A stretch of DNA of 64,000 nucleotides from Rotaria sordida (lineage: Eukaryota; Rotifera; Eurotatoria; Philodinida; Philodinidae). Numbering within the stretch: position 1 is the first letter of the stretch; each line of letters begins with the position of its first letter. The notes beneath the pieces were generated by a model, which did no database searches, was not told the origin of the DNA, and saw only the letters and a list, made by a program, of their open reading frames with translations. Of this stretch, positions 47,296 to 60,290 are shown piece after piece. Location: positions 1 to 64,000 of the forward strand of contig CAJNOL010001430.1 of assembly GCA_905250125.1 (NCBI GenBank), read 5' to 3'. A program made the position numbers and the translations under genes.

Positions 47296-47297
47296 CT
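47296..47297 (-). promoter_or_regulatory. Acceptor-like site before ZNF608/609-like copy B
   Basis: On the minus strand CACTATTTTTTAG ends 23 bases before the ATG at 47272. It could be a 5' UTR intron acceptor, since long upstream DNA is available, or a trans-splice site. Confidence 0.35.
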
Positions 47298-47885
47298 AAA
47301 AAATAGTGTAGACAAAACGTAAGCACAAAACACATGATAAGAGAGAAGAGAGAGACGCCTCTCGACACACACACGCACACAAAAGCAGCTGGACTTTTCA
47401 TGCTAACTTGCGCACACATATACACTGCAAATGATTGCCTTTGCTTTCTCTTCTCTCTCTCTCTCTCTTTCTCGCCGCCACTACTGTAAAAGAATAGCCA
47501 CTTCACACGCACACACACACACACACTCTCCGCTCTCTTCTTTTCCTCTAACACAAACATAATTTATAGATCTACTCGCTCCTTGCGCTGTCTTTCTTTC
47601 TCCTACACGTATTTAACGCTTGTCGAACACTTGAGTGTGTACAATTACAGATTCGCTAGGACCTCTCGTTCTGTCGTTCATCGTGTGATAACACACACAC
47701 ATACATACATATATATAAACATACGTATATTTATATGTATATAAATATATACATGTACGATGAACTCTCCCGCTCCTCCTCCTGTTCGTTCGTTCATTTA
47801 TTCATTCATTCATTACTGCAATCAATGCTTGTAGACATATAACATAGGCAATAGAAAAGCAAAAGGGAAAGGGAGAATGGGAATA

Positions 47886-47923
<38 letters not shown>

Positions 47924-50900
47924 AATCATCAAACGACGCGAATGATTAGAATAACAATCGACATCAAGTGCGTGTGTACGACAGGAGACAGACGGCGGAT
48001 GAACGATGGGGAATTCACTTAGCACGGAGGAGTGAACAAGCAAGAAAGAACACCCTCTTCTTTTCTCTGTCTCGATTAGCAAGCTCTGTTGCCAGAAGGC
48101 ATAAAGTGACAGCTTCGATGCTAGTAGACATTTTAAACTATCGAACAAATATTAAATTTCAATCTTACTCTTTTTTTTCTATTGTCTATAAAGAACAAAA
48201 TGTATTGCTCTTCTCATCCTAAGCTTTGTGCTTATTAATGTGTGCGAAGGTATATACATATACATATACATATACATAAATGTCAAACGAAGAGAACACA
48301 ACCCTGTATATACAAATCAAGGTGAGATTGAAAAAGACGATTGATGGATGGCTAGATCGATGAGGTGTATAATGATTGTTGCCGCTTGTGCGACAAATTG
48401 TAAGTGTATGTATATAAATATATATGTATATGTGTGTATATATATATATATTCGACAACAACAATATAGGCACCTATTGTCATCGATTGCATTACACAAT
48501 TGAACGGATTAGCTTTAGTAGCTATAGTACTAGCGCCTCCCGTGATATTTCATTCTTTTGCTGTTGTGCGATTTTCGCATAGGCACGATAAATTGGTTGA
48601 TTAAATATTGACTATACACACATTGATGGGAGAAAAAGAGAAAGAGATGGTGGCAGCATGACAACGAACACGAGAAGTCACTATGCCGCAGGGGGTTTCT
48701 CTCGAACTCACCAACAAACATCATACATGCCGATGTTGTTGATCTTTTGATGTCGATGACACTCACATACACACACACACGTTCGCACACTAATTACAAT
48801 AGTCTTCCGCAGTAAACAAACTGCTCTCATTCCTTCACTCACTTATTCTATCGAACAATGACTAACACTACCCTTCCGCTCGGCACACCACATATACTGT
48901 TATTCTTCAAGTCATGCGCTTACACTCATTTATTCGTCCAATCTTAAATGACTTTTTATTATTATTATTGTCGAACAAAGAAACAAGAAAAGAAAAAGAA
49001 AAATAGAAGTAGACACGCGCACACACTCATACAATTATCATTGTCCGACATCGATTATGCATATACATATACGTATAATATATATATATATATATGATAG
49101 TTTTATTTCATTCAAACATCAAATTATGCACAACGAATCGATTTTGAGTCTTTAGTCTGAATATGAAACATGCGCAAACAAGGGACAAGAAGCACTCCGG
49201 GGGGTTTTGGATATGCTGCACATCGTGTAAAAAGAAAGAGAAAAAAAAACGACTATAACGACGTGTGGCGTGTACTACTACCCTTCACCGCTCTATAGCT
49301 GTTAGACAGAACAGAATCAACGAAATAGAGGAAACGAGCGCGAGCACACACATACACAAGCAAACACATTGCTCGAGAGGCGACGACGGCGGAAAGGGCG
49401 AGGATCGAGATCAAAACCAACCGGGTAAAGACATAAAGAACAACGAATACGCTGACTAGAATAAGGCGGGTAGTATGTTGTCAACAGACAGAAGATGATG
49501 ATGCTGTTACTACTATCGCGTCTACTCAAGGGAGAACTGCATCGTTTCACACTCGAAAGGCAATTGACACCTCTTATAAAGCATACATTGATGACAGATG
49601 ACATAGACACATACGTGTTGAAAGAAAGACGAGAAGATTTAATTTAGTTGAACAACAAATTTTTTTTGATAAACGAGAACATACACATATACATATATAT
49701 ATATATATATATGCAATTAGACAATAGGCAGCATCTGGCTCGAACAAACTAGTCAATCTCTATATGTTTCCACCGAACAGTCATTACGTGCATGCCCTTT
49801 AACACGATTGACAGACAGGCACAAGGCGCAAGTATCTCTCGAGAGACATGATTCGAATATCAAAGAAATTAGTTATCGTTCGCTTTAGCCTTGGGGAAGG
49901 AGTTCTATATATGCATATATATATATCTATATACATATACATGCGTATACATGCTAACGTATCGAATGATGTTGATGACGATATATTAAAGAAGATTGTA
50001 TGTGTGTATGATGTATTGCACAATCGTCTTTTTTTTTTTTTCTACGTTATGTTTGTACAACAGTATGTAGTAGTGCCTTTTATCGATGAAGAGAAAGAGA
50101 AAATATTGACTCAAGGAGAGACAAGACAAACAGGTGATAGAGAATAGTGGACTAAAAATTCAACAGCAACAATTAATTAGCGGTTACTATACATACGATA
50201 TCTTGTCATCGTTGTCGTCCTCCTCCTCTCATCTATTTTCTCTCAGTCACCCCTATCGTGTTACATCTAAAAACGAGAAAAAGGAGAGCGAGAGAGAGAG
50301 AGAAAGAGAAAGAGAAACAGACAGAGAGACAGAGAGAGAGCAATAGAGCGTTTGTTCGTCATCGCTTTTATGACATGAAACGGAAAGAGAAAGAAAGAGA
50401 GAACTCCATTTATGTGGATAAACGAGGATTTGATGAAATATGAGCTATGCGTGCATATGTGATGGGAAGGAGAAGAAACAGAAAGATGTGCTTTTCATTG
50501 CAATTAATCAAACGAGAACAGGCGAATAATAATGGCTGAACGAATAACGACCGGCAACATGCTACATGCTTTATCCTGTTTTCTACACTTTTTTCTCTTG
50601 GGAAAGTGTTATAATATGGTAACTCATTAAGTTTAACAATTATAAAATGAAGGAAATGACGAAGAAAAAAGGAAAGGAAAAACAAAAAAAGATCTTTAAT
50701 GTATGTTATATGTCTATGTTTGAATGATGATGATCGACGGAAACGAGTACCGCAGTCAATGCTAATCTATAGTCTTACAATATGTGTCTATTTACAAGTA
50801 TGTGTGTGCGAGATAATATGATCTTTGCACACGAGAGTAAAAAGACGACGAGAAAAAATGAGAAGACAAAGTAAACTGCTCGTCGCTGTCAAACAATTGA

Positions 50901-51083
50901 ATCTGATCAAGAAGTGCAGCTCGTAACAACACACACACATATATACACTGTTCACAACGAGTAAAAGAGAAAAGAACGCACGAGAGCGCTCACTGGAAAT
51001 GCAAAGTTAATTGCTACTGCTGTGTGTTACTGCTTTTCTGTTCTCTTTCTGATTCCCGAGAGAGTTGTTGTCTCTCTGTCTCT

Positions 51084-51120
<37 letters not shown>

Positions 51121-51771
51121 TCATCTAATAGAATATTTGATCATCATCTCTTTTCTAACGAAATGACACAAATCGAATAGGACTAGTTGTATAGTGACTA
51201 ACTGTTATTAATCAATAGTATCACAATTCAAATTTTTTCTAATTTGCCCTCAAGTTATATATATATATATATATGCAAACACACCTTTACATAGCGATTA
51301 TAAAAAGCGCATTCAACTATGTTTGATTAGTAACTCTAATGATGAGAGCAACTGTAAACAGTAGTAGCAGTAACATATAACATAAAGAGAAAAAAAAACG
51401 ACTCGTCGTCCTCGTGATTGATCTTATCGTTTTGCATGCGGCGCGCAAAAGAGAGAAAGGAGAAAGTGAAGTATGGTTAAGAACGATGAGGGCCACCAAG
51501 AGAGAAGAAAGAAAAAGATAATCGGGCCAAAATATGCTCTTTCTTCGCTTACGTCAGTTTGAATGAACGACAGATGAACAGGTGAAGAAAACGATGATGA
51601 CGATTAAACATCTATACATTTGAACAGAAAATGAAAGCTACATAGACATATGTATTATAGTTTCACTCCTACCGACCGAATGACTGCCGCCTGCGGCGAT
51701 GACCAAGATGAAAATGATTAACATTCACTCAAATAATGAGTCAGTCTGTCGGCGTGTATATATGTGGCATG

Positions 51772-51810
<39 letters not shown>

Positions 51811-53813
51811 CAATGATGATGATGATGACATGCAATGACAAAGCAAAAGAAACAGATAGATCACGTACATGACAATGACAACAGAAAGAGAAAAGTGCAC
51901 AATAAAAGCTAGTAAAGGCTTCTTATTTCAATGACTATTGTCGGTTCATAGAAGAAATCAACTTCTTCCTTCCGAGAGTTTTATATACGAAAAAAAAAAA
52001 AATACACAGTTCAATCAAGCCATGCAAATGTAAAAAAAGAACTACATGTAGATTTTCTTTTAAACGAGAAAAGAAAACAAGCATTTTTTTTTTTTGTTAT
52101 TTTCTCTTTCTTTAGAAGACATAAAAAAAACAAAGAAAATAATAATAATCTCTTTTTGTTATTCTCTGTTACATTTTTACCTAAAAAAAAAAAATTTTTT
52201 TTCTTCATTCATTCATTCATTCATTGAAAACATATCCTAACAAGTGGAAGGAAGAAATGAAAATCACATGAATCAACACGCACATACAACATGATTACAG
52301 ATGAAGCCATCGCATCGTTGCGCGCCTATATACAGCATAGCTCTAAATTCAACACACACAATAACAACTAGCTAACGCATACTCACAGCAGTCAGAAAAA
52401 AAAAGAAAAAGAAATAGAAGAAAAAAAAAATGCATGCCGATAATGAACCATTTTCAATCGCGCACAACCCATGAATGGAGGTCACGCAATGTACTACCCT
52501 CATGTGTAGTACTAAAGCAATGATGCTTTTCCGCCCTCTCAACAGATCAATAAATCAGATAGATTAGTTGTTCTTGGTTTTCTTTTTTTTTTTTTGTTCT
52601 TCTTCATTTATATACACAGAAAGAAACAACAAGCAAGATATAATCACTATATATAAACATATCTTATAGATATATATATATACTGCTGCATTTTTTGATG
52701 TTAATCTTCTTCTATTTTTCTTCAAATTTATTTGACATTATTCATGAAGAAAAGTGATAATTAAATATAGACGTGTTCTTTTTTTTTTTTTCTTCTTTAG
52801 AAAAGTCGTTTCGAGGCAATACGAGAAACGCGACATGAGTGTTATTAACAAATCGGATAGAATAGAAATTATCGTTTAAAGAAGATTAAATAATTGAATA
52901 AATAAAACTTCCACTTCAATTATTTCACATAAGAAGATATAGAAAATATGAAAAAAAAGTTAAACACGAAGAGAAAAAAAAACCGATGAAGTTATTTAGG
53001 AATTTGATAATGGAAATATTGTCTACTTTTGAATTTTCTTTTTTTTTTTTTATATTATTTATCAACATACAAATTTTTTTTTAAATACATTTGTTTAGTA
53101 TGAAATTCTATATAAAATAAAACTTATACTTTAAATCTTATTTGTTCTATTCTATCGAATGAAACAGAGAAATTTTATCCAATTTATAAATTATTAACAA
53201 AAAAAAAAAAAAACATTTTTTTTTTTCGTAATTCATCATGTTTGATTGTTAGATTAATGTTCTCAAATTTGATTCTAATCGAACATCATACATTTACAAT
53301 AGTTCAACATCCGAGAATTACTAGTTAAGTATATATAATAAATCCGGAAATAGATCGAGAATCACGAGTTCGTTCATTTCCGGCTCGATCATTTCAACGA
53401 GCGAGACATTTTTTTTTTGCCTTAAGTCGATTGTTGTAACTTGACTAACGAATAATTAATAATATGTGTCAACCGAAACCGGAGATCTCATCTTCAATCA
53501 TTACCATAACTTGACTAAATTAGTCAATCATTTCAAAATTATTATACGAAATTATATGAATGAATAAATATGAGATATCGAATTTCGTTGTAAAATCAAT
53601 TCACAAACAACAATAAATTCTTTTGTTTCAAATGTCAAAGATTGAAATTTTCTATTATATAAAAATATGAGAAAATAGATAATATCTCTTATAACAATTT
53701 AACAATTGTTAAAAATATATTAAATATTATTTATATTGATGAATTATTCAAAAGTCTTTTTGTCAACTGAAAAATTGTAACATCAAAAAAATATTCAAAT
53801 ATGTATTTATTAT

Positions 53814-54432
53814 AATAGTTTTCAAACTTTTTAAGAAGTTTGCATTGAAACTTTTTGTAGAATATCTAGTGTAGAAGTTATGAGCTGACCTTTTAGAGGT
53901 TCGTAAATTAAGCTTAGATGAACTTTAGCGTGCTACAAATTACCCAAAGTAGAAGTAGAGATTATATAAAATACAATGAATGAAAGAGTAAACATTTCTC
54001 GGCAAAAATAGTATATTGATGATTAGTTAACTTTGAGTCATTTGTTAATGGCGTGTCAATTTAGAAAATTTATTCAATTTCTATAGAAAACAGATTTGAG
54101 AAGTAAACTTGAGTATTTCTGAATGATTTCTTTTTTTTGAAACTCTTAATTCTTATATCACTTTTTAGAGAACAATTTTGTTTTTTATTCTAATTTAAAA
54201 AAAAAAAGCAGTAATATAACGCGCATGCAATATAGGAGACTATAACAAGAAAAAGAAAAAAGGTAATTTTCTCCGTCCAAATTTAATTTACATACCTCTA
54301 GAAGGTCAACTCATAACTCTTAAACTAGAAATGATATAAAAATTTTGAACCCATATTTGGAAAGAACATTAAATTTTGATTCTTATTCAATATTTTCAAA
54401 TTTCTACAAACTCTTTAAAAAGTTTCAAAAAA
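53814..54432. repeat. Inverted repeat, widely spaced arms
   Basis: Left arm about 53814-53920 and right arm about 54288-54432 are diverged reverse complements. Shared blocks include GAAACTTTTT, GTTATGAGCTGACCTTTTAGAGG against GTTATGAGTTGACCTTCTAGAGG, and GTAAATTAA. The spacer of about 370 bp holds nothing recognisable. Confidence 0.65.
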
Positions 54433-55226
54433 ATAAATAAACATTTTATCTAATTACTTTTTGATCACTTGTTAGATGAATCGTAACGAGACTAAAAAAA
54501 AAAATTAATTATGTTTACTAGTTATGTAGTAGAGAATGTTATTCACCAAGTAATTAAATAGTTTACCAAAATAATTATCTAACAAGGTTATTTTAACTTC
54601 AGTTTATCACGTAGCAATTATCATTCGTCTTATTTTATCTGAAAGAAAAAAAAAAAAAATGAAACTTTATATAAAATAATTATTCCTAATATTCAAGTAT
54701 TATCATAAAAATATAAAACCAGGGACATTTTTTACATTGATCACTGCGTCCTTACCTTCACATAATACTGTGCATACAAAACACACCAATCAGTGTAAAG
54801 ACGTGATTAAAATAAAAATGTACCTCAAATCATATTGTATTATCAATACATTAATGTTTTTAATTATTATAGTCATATGACTTTTATTTATTGATATAAT
54901 AGACAAAGATAACTAATATATAAAAATATATATGTTTAAATAAGAATAATAAAATAAATTTATGACTTACTAGATAAATAGAATATTTTATTAAATATAA
55001 TAGATAAAAATATATGTAAAGCCCACGTTATATACGAAAATAAAACGTATCTATATAAATATATTAAGTAATCAATGAATTTTCCCTTGATCTGTAATCA
55101 GTCTATATATTTTTTTTTGCGTAAATATAAAGTACATTTTTTTTTTTTTTTGAATGAGAATATTTTGCACTATGACATCAATATTAATACATCTGTTTTT
55201 ATTCTCACACCCTTCTTTTTTAAATC

Positions 55227-55234
55227 TATAAAAG
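55227..55234 (+). promoter_or_regulatory. TATA box of the 219-aa secreted protein gene
   Basis: TATAAAAG lies 66-73 bp before the ATG at 55300, giving a predicted start of transcription near 55257 and a short A-rich leader ending TTCCAACATG. No acceptor-like tract intervenes. Confidence 0.55.
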
Positions 55235-55299
55235 AAAAATACATAAATATAATTGTTTCCATTCAATTCAATCAAGAAAAATTAGACAAAACTTCCAAC

Positions 55300-55959
55300 A
55301 TGAAATTAACTCTTATCATTTTCATGACTCTTTTCACTATAATCTTTGCTTCATCAGTACCAACAATACAATCGACATCAATTATTGATTCTATTGTTCA
55401 ATTATTATATATTTATTTAAATCCAATATTTCAAACTACACTTAAACAATTAACTCAATTAGTTTTTGAACTTGGTGAAAAACTTTCACAAAATATTCCA
55501 TATGAATTAGGTCGTTCCAATAAAGCTACACCAGCACCATGGGTTTCACAATTATTTGGTGGAGTAAATTCTATAGCAACACAATGGAATAATCAAATAA
55601 CACAATTTTATACTAATATTCCAACTATATTTGAAAGAAATGGTAGAACTTTACTTAATTTTTCAACAATTAAACAAACATTATACAATGCTGTGGATAA
55701 TCTTCTAGGAGATTTAAAAAAATTATTTATTGATAATATTAGTGAAACAATTCTTTCAATTTTTAATAGATTTGATTTAATAGAATTTATTAATGGTGAA
55801 CGTGCTATATTTAATATTCAAAATTCATTAGATGTTTTTCAACAAAAAGTATCTGATATATTTGATAAAACAAAAGAACAATTAAATCGTACTATTGATG
55901 ATGCAATTAATTTTGTTTTAACATTTTGGGATGGTGTTAAAGAACGACTTCTTGGTTAA
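55300..55959 (+). CDS. Secreted helical protein of unknown function, 219 aa
   Basis: Single-exon gene. The signal peptide is MKLTLIIFMTLFTIIFASS, cleaved about residue 19-25. The mature chain lacks Cys and is dominated by amphipathic helices, for example TTLKQLTQLVFELGEKL, STIKQTLYNAVDNLLGDLKK and SLDVFQQKVSDIFDKTKEQL, ending in NFVLTFWDGVKERLLG. N-glycosylation sequons occur (NFS, NIS, NRT). I do not recognise the family. Repeated amphipathic helices in a secreted, Cys-free protein recall exchangeable lipid-binding (apolipoprotein- or apolipophorin-like) proteins, but that is only analogy. The frame is open upstream of 55300 (to 55075), yet that part is T-homopolymer sequence lying before the TATA box, so the ATG at 55300 is preferred. 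Confidence 0.8.
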   Translation: MKLTLIIFMTLFTIIFASSVPTIQSTSIIDSIVQLLYIYLNPIFQTTLKQLTQLVFELGEKLSQNIPYELGRSNKATPAPWVSQLFGGVNSIATQWNNQITQFYTNIPTIFERNGRTLLNFSTIKQTLYNAVDNLLGDLKKLFIDNISETILSIFNRFDLIEFINGERAIFNIQNSLDVFQQKVSDIFDKTKEQLNRTIDDAINFVLTFWDGVKERLLG

Positions 55960-56711
55960 ATTTATGAATATAAATTTTATTTTCAATATTAACTCGATTC
56001 AAATAAAAATTTCCTATTAAAATAGATTGACTTTTATCAATAAATTCAATCAATTTTATTATTGAATTTTATTAAAATGAAATAAATTAATCCATAAAAA
56101 GAAAATTTTATTTTGAAAAATTTGAAATTTAAAAAAAAAAAAATATTATAAAATTTCTTCAGTCTTAATTTATAAATTATTATAATTAATAGTAACGTGC
56201 TTTTTTTAAAATTTGTTGATATCGTAAAAATGGTTCTTTAGATTTGATAGATTTCTAAAAGTCTTGATGCTTATATGTATTCTATATTATCTTCCACGTT
56301 CTTTATTTTTGTTTCGAATTATTATAAAATGATATTAAAACACAGAATCTATTATATAGAAGAAATATGTTGTTCTTCAATTAAGAGTAAATTTTTTGTC
56401 TAAAAAAGCAAGTCTTAAAAAATAAAAAACAAAAATTCATTATTTTTTATGAAACAATATGCAGACAGTTTATATGCATTTTCAATACATGTTTTCGAAT
56501 TCATCATTTTGCAATCGAACATCATCTTTCATAATGATAACGTATCTGAAGATTTGTACTAGATTCTTGACACCGAATTGGTAACAATTTTCAGAATTAT
56601 TATTATGATACACAGGATCAAATTCTTTCTGCCACTGATCGAAATCTATTACTTTATGCAATTCAGATTGGATAGCATGTAGTCAAGGGAGAAAAACGAA
56701 AATTTCGTATG

Positions 56712-56966
56712 TCACTATGCTTCAGCATATTTCGAGGATATTTCACAGGTATCCTTGAGAACTACGTAGCTATTTCAAATCTATTATCAACATATGTTAT
56801 GAGCATGAAGTACAATGAAGTATCTGGAGTTTATTGTCACTCAGATTTACATAAAATGAACTCAAATTAATATGCTTCATGACATACGTTGATAATAGAT
56901 TTGAAACATCTAAGCAGTTCTCGAGAATAGCTGTGACATATCCTTGGAGTATGTTGAAGCACAATA
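56712..56966. repeat. Inverted repeat, about 90-bp arms
   Basis: Left arm about 56712-56802 and right arm about 56872-56966 are reverse complements; a shared inner block is TTTCAAATCTATTATCAAC, and the outer block reads TGCTTCAGCATA against TGCTTCAACATA. The spacer of about 70 bp has no feature. This gives a compact foldback of about 255 bp. Confidence 0.8.
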
Positions 56967-59849
56967 AAGTACAGAGTTTTCGCTTTTCCTCTCTTGCATG
57001 TAGTGCCCGTTTCATTTGAATCTCGATACATATATAGAATTTCCCTAAATTATAATATGAATATCATATCTTAAATAACAAAAGTATTCTTTTTCTGGAG
57101 TACGAGCTTTTTCACCTGTTTCCAACATCGAACGAACAAAATAGACATCAAAACCAAGCAGTAGAGCAGATTTACTTGTGGTACTAGTCCGAAAGCCTGT
57201 TAAAGCGAAACTCGCAAAAGTTTCAGAAGATATTTTGTAAAATTCAAAGTAGGTTTTTATGAATATTTGAACCGTACCGTTTCTACGGTACAAAGTCGAA
57301 AGCATAAAAAAATGATATGATATTCAATAGATAATTTTAAACAATCGTCTGATTTCGTGTATTTGTCTGTATCATGAATAAGTACAATTCTAGTATTATA
57401 AATCGACTATTTGCTACATTTTAAATGAAAGAAAATTTTTTTTTTTGTGTTTGTGTATTCATTGTTCAGAATGAACAACAACTTCAATGCAACAAACATC
57501 AGAAGCGACACAAAGTAACAATCACAATATAGATAAGTACAAGAGTGAGAACATTTCATACGATCCAATCTAATGTATTCAATGCAGCAATGATACTATA
57601 TATCATGCGCATTCGTATTCGTTGATTGTTTGAATGACTCTGAGATGAGTAACTTCAACTTAGAGTTGGAATTAATTCCAAAGTTATCGCTTTTCCTCAT
57701 CAGAGTTGGAGTAGGACTTAAGAAAATAGAAGTGGAATTGTGTGTAGTTGAAGTGGAATATAGTGGAATTACGCATCTCTGAGTTTTATATGAAAAACTT
57801 ATAAAGGAATAAATTAGTCTGCTATTCATAGGTATCAATCATAGATTTAATTATGTTCAAAAACTTTTGTGTCTTTAAAAACACTATTGGAAGAAATTTA
57901 GTTTTGTAGAATCGGAATTGAAGTTGAATTTAAAAAAAAAAAAAAAAGCAAAAGTGAAATTGCCCATCTCTGTCGAGGTACAAAAAAAATAATAACACAT
58001 ACCTGTCCTAATAGCATTTTAATTGTCGTCAATGCCATAATTATATATGATAATAATTTGTATACGCTACAAGGACATATTTATATTTCAGCAATATACA
58101 GAAAAATTTTTTTCAAATCTGAAAAATAGTTTTTTTTTTTTTATTTAGTTGTAGGTTAAAATTTAATAAAATAATTGATCGATATTCCTTTTTTTCCTAC
58201 GTCCACTATTAAACCGTAATTTATCTTATTAATAAATGAAAGTGGAATGTTATTTGTCTAGAAAGATAGTTAACATAAGAATCAAAAATCTTGTTGAAAT
58301 TAAGTTTAAAAAAATATGGAATAACGAATAATTTGTATTCAAAAAGAAAAAAAAAGATTAAAACATATACAAGATTCGAATATTCATCTATAAAATATTT
58401 ATCAAAACTTATCTTCAAATTATTTCTCATTGTTTTTATTCGTTTCTAAACTAAGTCTTTCTTTAACATTTCTGTAATTACAATTTTTGCATTTACATTA
58501 AATCTATTTAGAATACCTATTATTGGTACATTAGCTCGTTTTTGATAACAGTTATGGATTCGCTACAATGAAAAAAAGATGCGAAGTATATTTTATACTA
58601 GTCTAAATAAACAAAAGTAATGGTAATTACTGAAAGAAATCAATACCATTTCAAATATTTTAATATTCAAACTCCTCCACAATTAGCCTTCATTATTCTA
58701 TAGTAAACCCTTTAAATGCAGTGAAAAGAAATGAATGAAAATTGCATTCTTCTAATAGTTTATAACATACTATTTCTCTGATAAGTATCAAAAACATATC
58801 TAGGCCTCATATATTATATATAATAAAATAACAAGCACCTTCAAGTACGATGCAAAGCAAAAACGTAAAGTAAAGGAAAAAGCAATTTGATCATGTATAA
58901 CATATTCACCTGTTGGGTTTTTATATATCATTTATTTTTATTTTTTTTTCATACGTTTCTCAACTATAACACCTAATCACTACTTGTCTTTTCTTTGAAA
59001 AAACTACCGAAAAGAATCAATTCATATGTATAAATAATAGAATTTCGTCGAACATCGATTAAGATTTTTTTTTTTTTTTGTTAATAATCAACAAAAAAAG
59101 AGATCCATGGTAAATAAATAAAACAAAATTTTATTCTCGCTCCCAACTGTGTACCTATTTTTCCAACATATAAAGAAACTATTATCACGACTGAAATCAA
59201 TAATGTTTTATTATTTCGCATATAAAAAATAACATTTATTTCTTAACTAGGAATATATAAAATGAAAACATTTCATTCAATTGAATATATATCATGCAAT
59301 TAACAGAATAATCATGAAGTGAATAGACTACGTAGTTGGTTTTTCGGTATTCTTATATTACAAATATACTAAACATATTTATAATCAATGAAAAAAAAAA
59401 ACAAAGAAATATTTGATCCTTTTCATTTTATTCCATTGTCATAGAATACGACGCTTTGTTTTTTTTTTCTTTTGTAAGAAAATATACATCAATAATAAGA
59501 AAAAAGTATGACAATGATGTTAACAAGATCGCAATTCACAAAAAAAAAAAAACTTTCTATGACACTTGAATAATACAATTCATTTATTTTTGTCTTTGAT
59601 TATTTCTTTGACAAAAAAAAAAATATCTTGTTTATTATATAAGTATATGGAAACATGATGAATTGGATAAAAATTGAAAACATAAATGAAAATTTTTTTG
59701 CTATCTAATCTATAAGTCTTTACTGAGTGAACTGATAAAATGATGAAATGTTTTATTTTATTATCTAAAAGTTTATAGTACACTTTAATCGTTAAGCGTA
59801 ATATGACATTAATATGTTGTTTTAACTCTTGTTTTTTCTTTTTCACTTC

Positions 59850-60290
59850 GTCTTAAGAAGTCCCCATACTTTTTCAATGGATTTAAGATCGGATGATATC
59901 GACGGCTAATCAATTTTACGAACTACATTATGTATTTTCCAATCAACTGCTAGTTTCAACGTATATTTTAAAATTGTTTTCATCTTGTTATTGTCATGAT
60001 CTCGAATCTTCGTCGATTTTTTTTACGGTTTGTTGGTGAGAAAGTACACTTGTAAATATTACACATTACTTCCACAACTAAGTTCTGTTTAAAACAGACA
60101 ATACAATTGAAGTCTTGACTTGAGAAATAATTCCAAATATTGACTTCGATAGAATTCATGACAGTTCTGACAACTTGCAGACTAATTCTTTAATGAAATT
60201 CAGACGAATGCTAATCTTATTAGAAAAGATCACTTCGTCTCAATGGATAGTTTTATGATCTTCAGCTCATATAAAACAATTCTTTTCGTA
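59850..60290 (-). pseudogene. Tc1/mariner transposase relic
   Basis: On the minus strand, 59908-59852 translates to a decayed form of the DDE/D signature PSxSPDLNPIExVWGxLK (here S-D-L-K-S-I-E-K-V-W-G-L-L-K), preceded by a stop where the family has Trp. Upstream, a VIFS-type motif (about 60235-60222) corresponds to the second catalytic-Asp region, but the Asp is replaced by Asn, and a degenerate QDN-type block (reading HDN) lies near 59997. Several stops interrupt the frame. No terminal inverted repeats were found, so the ends of the element are unknown. It is clearly inactive. Confidence 0.7.

Larger units (their letters stand above)
47273..55226. other. 8-kb gene-poor, microsatellite-rich region upstream of copy B
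   Basis: No exon could be supported on either strand. From 47.3 to 52.6 kb the sequence is visibly less AT-biased and full of simple repeats: (CA)n at 47509-47526, (TTCA)n at 47790-47814, (GA)n at 47889-47920, (TA)n at 49078-49095, GA-rich 50286-50340, (CT)n at 51085-51115, (ATG)n at 51773-51812 and (CATT)n at 52204-52225. 52.6-55.2 kb returns to AT-rich sequence with homopolymers and an inverted repeat. A likely role is 5' UTR and cis-regulatory DNA of the ZNF608/609-like genes; this is inference from position only. Confidence 0.5.

Noticed and set aside
47273..47560. In-frame 96-residue N-terminal extension of ZNF608/609-like copy B
   Set aside because: It is translated CA/GA microsatellite (VCVCV, EKEREREKRK) and is separated from the conserved start by an acceptor-like site.
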